A model generated the notes under the pieces. It was given only the letters and a program-made list of their open reading frames with translations, did no database searches and had not been told where the DNA came from. Of a stretch of DNA of 9,101 nt, positions 8,244 through 9,101 are shown one piece after another. The position numbers and the translations under genes were made by a program. Position 1 is the first letter of the stretch; every line of letters begins with the position of its first letter. This DNA is from an uncultured Chlorobiota bacterium (GTDB lineage: Bacteria > Bacteroidota > Kapaibacteriia > OLB7): contig CAMLOB010000124.1 of the NCBI GenBank assembly GCA_946481475.1, positions 1 through 9,101 on the forward strand, given 5' to 3'.

Positions 8244-9067
8244 AACCGGTTCCAGCCGGCGGATGCCTGAAGACATTCACGCAAAGGACGCAAAAGAGAA
8301 AGAACGCAGCCGGTACGTTCGCACTGCTGTTCTTGTCGGCGGTTTCGATGTCGTTTGCGCAGGTGAATACGGAGGTCTACCGGTTGAGACCGTTGCGGGA
8401 CGGATTTCACAATGCCGTCTCGGCAAATTTTTCGTTCTACGACGGCAACTCGGAATTCTTCAAGATCGGCGGAAACTACCGGGCCGACTTCCTGGCCGGG
8501 GATTTCTATTCATTCCTTGTCCTGAACTATCAGTATGGCGAGGAGGGGAACGAGATCTTCGTTCGCAACGGATTCTCTCACCTGCGGGGTGTCTACACAC
8601 TCTTCCCGAAGGTTCGGGCGGAGGCATTCACACAGTTGGGGTTCGATGACTTCATTCTGCTCCGGAATCGTTTTCTGGTCGGGGGAGGGGGTCGCTTTAC
8701 GCTGTACGAAACATCCGACTCTCTCTTCCATCTCTCTCTCTTTCTCGGAGCCGGAGGAATGTACGAACGTGAGGACGAGGGAGACGACACGTTGAACGTC
8801 GTCACCATACTTCCTCGTTCCACCAACTATATTTCGTTTGCTCTCAACGTCGAGAAAAAATTCGGCCTGAAAATCGTCACGTACTATCAGCCGGCCGTAA
8901 CCCGATTTGAGGACTACCGTATTTTGCTCGACGCCGGAATCGGGTTTGAAGTCCTTTCCGGTCTCAGCATAACGACCTCGCTCGACTGGCGGTACGACAG
9001 CGATCCGTTCCCGGGTGTGGAGAGCTTCGACCTGACGTTGAGCAATGGTCTGACGCTGACGTTCTAA
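8240..9067 (+). CDS. DUF481-like outer-membrane beta-barrel protein
   Basis: The 275-aa product has a signal peptide with an unusually long basic n-region (TFTQRTQKRKNAAG), a hydrophobic core (about 25-37) and likely cleavage after SFA (residue 40). The mature part alternates hydrophobic and polar residues in short aromatic-rich strands: AVSANFSFYDGNSEFFKIGG, FYSFLVLNYQYGEEG, HLRGVYTLFPKVRAEAFTQLG, LRNRFLVGGGGRF. It ends LTLTF, with the terminal Phe typical of outer-membrane barrels. The HLR / E-x-FTQ / L-RNR-L-GGG pattern is that of DUF481 (YdiY-type) proteins, whose function is not well defined. The start overlaps the preceding TGA, with GGAGG 4 nt upstream. No alternative in-frame Met precedes the signal core except ones inside the previous gene. 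Confidence 0.82.
   Translation: MKPVPAGGCLKTFTQRTQKRKNAAGTFALLFLSAVSMSFAQVNTEVYRLRPLRDGFHNAVSANFSFYDGNSEFFKIGGNYRADFLAGDFYSFLVLNYQYGEEGNEIFVRNGFSHLRGVYTLFPKVRAEAFTQLGFDDFILLRNRFLVGGGGRFTLYETSDSLFHLSLFLGAGGMYEREDEGDDTLNVVTILPRSTNYISFALNVEKKFGLKIVTYYQPAVTRFEDYRILLDAGIGFEVLSGLSITTSLDWRYDSDPFPGVESFDLTLSNGLTLTF
8276..8307. repeat. CGCAAAGGACGCAAA-type repeat fragment inside the signal peptide coding region
   Basis: The stretch has the ACGCAAAG-ACGCAAA motif that I recall as a dispersed repeat in many environmental bacterial genomes, where translations read like TQRTQKRK or HAKDAK. Here it encodes the basic n-region of the DUF481-like protein. The attribution rests on memory of that pattern and is tentative. 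Confidence 0.35.
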
Positions 9068-9079
9068 CCAAACTTCACC

Positions 9080-9086
9080 GGGGAGG
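9080..9086 (+). promoter_or_regulatory. Shine-Dalgarno site for a gene starting at 9093
   Basis: GGGGAGG is followed 6 nt later by GTG. The strength and spacing match the other good SD sites in the window. Confidence 0.6.
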
Positions 9087-9092
9087 TGCGAC

Positions 9093-9101
9093 GTGATTGA
9101 A
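9093..9101 (+). CDS. Start of a further gene (three codons visible)
   Basis: GTG ATT GAA follows a strong SD 26 nt after the DUF481-like stop, so a third gene of this + strand operon probably begins here. Only Met-Ile-Glu is visible and nothing can be said about function. Confidence 0.5.

Overview
The window (9,101 bp, mostly about 58-65% GC where I counted) reads as a chromosomal stretch from a Gram-negative bacterium. It encodes lipoproteins, a DUF481-type outer-membrane barrel and core housekeeping genes. Several genes have good purine-rich Shine-Dalgarno sites (positions 843-851, 4409-4415, 9080-9086). The protein style loosely suggests a lineage of the Bacteroidota/Chlorobiota (FCB) neighbourhood, but no single marker here proves that.

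Left part (1-2160, + strand): the 3' part of tsaD (tRNA t6A synthesis) followed after 2 nt by an RsmB-type rRNA m5C methyltransferase. This is a translation-maturation operon. It converges on a minus-strand block: a DUF3298 lipoprotein (2222-3052) and, upstream of it, a TPR protein with a probable lipoprotein signal and a long Ser/Thr/Glu-rich linker (3153-4400). Both look like envelope proteins.

Middle part (4401-5735): mostly non-coding and rich in repeats. A perfect 11-bp-stem hairpin lies upstream of the TPR gene. It is followed by four copies (A-D) of a multi-hairpin repeat: hairpin I with a GTGA/GTCA loop, hairpin II GCCCCGC-AGC-GCGGGGC, and in the two fullest copies a hairpin III plus the terminal sequence ATTACGCCGC. 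Copies C and D flank a lower-GC orphan gene for a four-helix membrane protein (5066-5533).

Right part (5727-9101): copy D ends exactly where a minus-strand clpB stops. That gene keeps the N domain and the first AAA+ module but lacks the M domain and the second AAA+ module, and its last two Ala codons and stop lie in sequence shared with repeat copy C. Divergently, on the + strand, a flavin-reductase-like FMN split-barrel protein overlaps by 4 nt a DUF481-like outer-membrane barrel. A further gene begins at 9093 at the window edge.

The most notable features are the structured repeat family, including one compensatory base-pair change between copies, and the coincidence of its boundary with the clpB truncation. 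The alternative, an assembly join at a multicopy repeat, must be excluded first.
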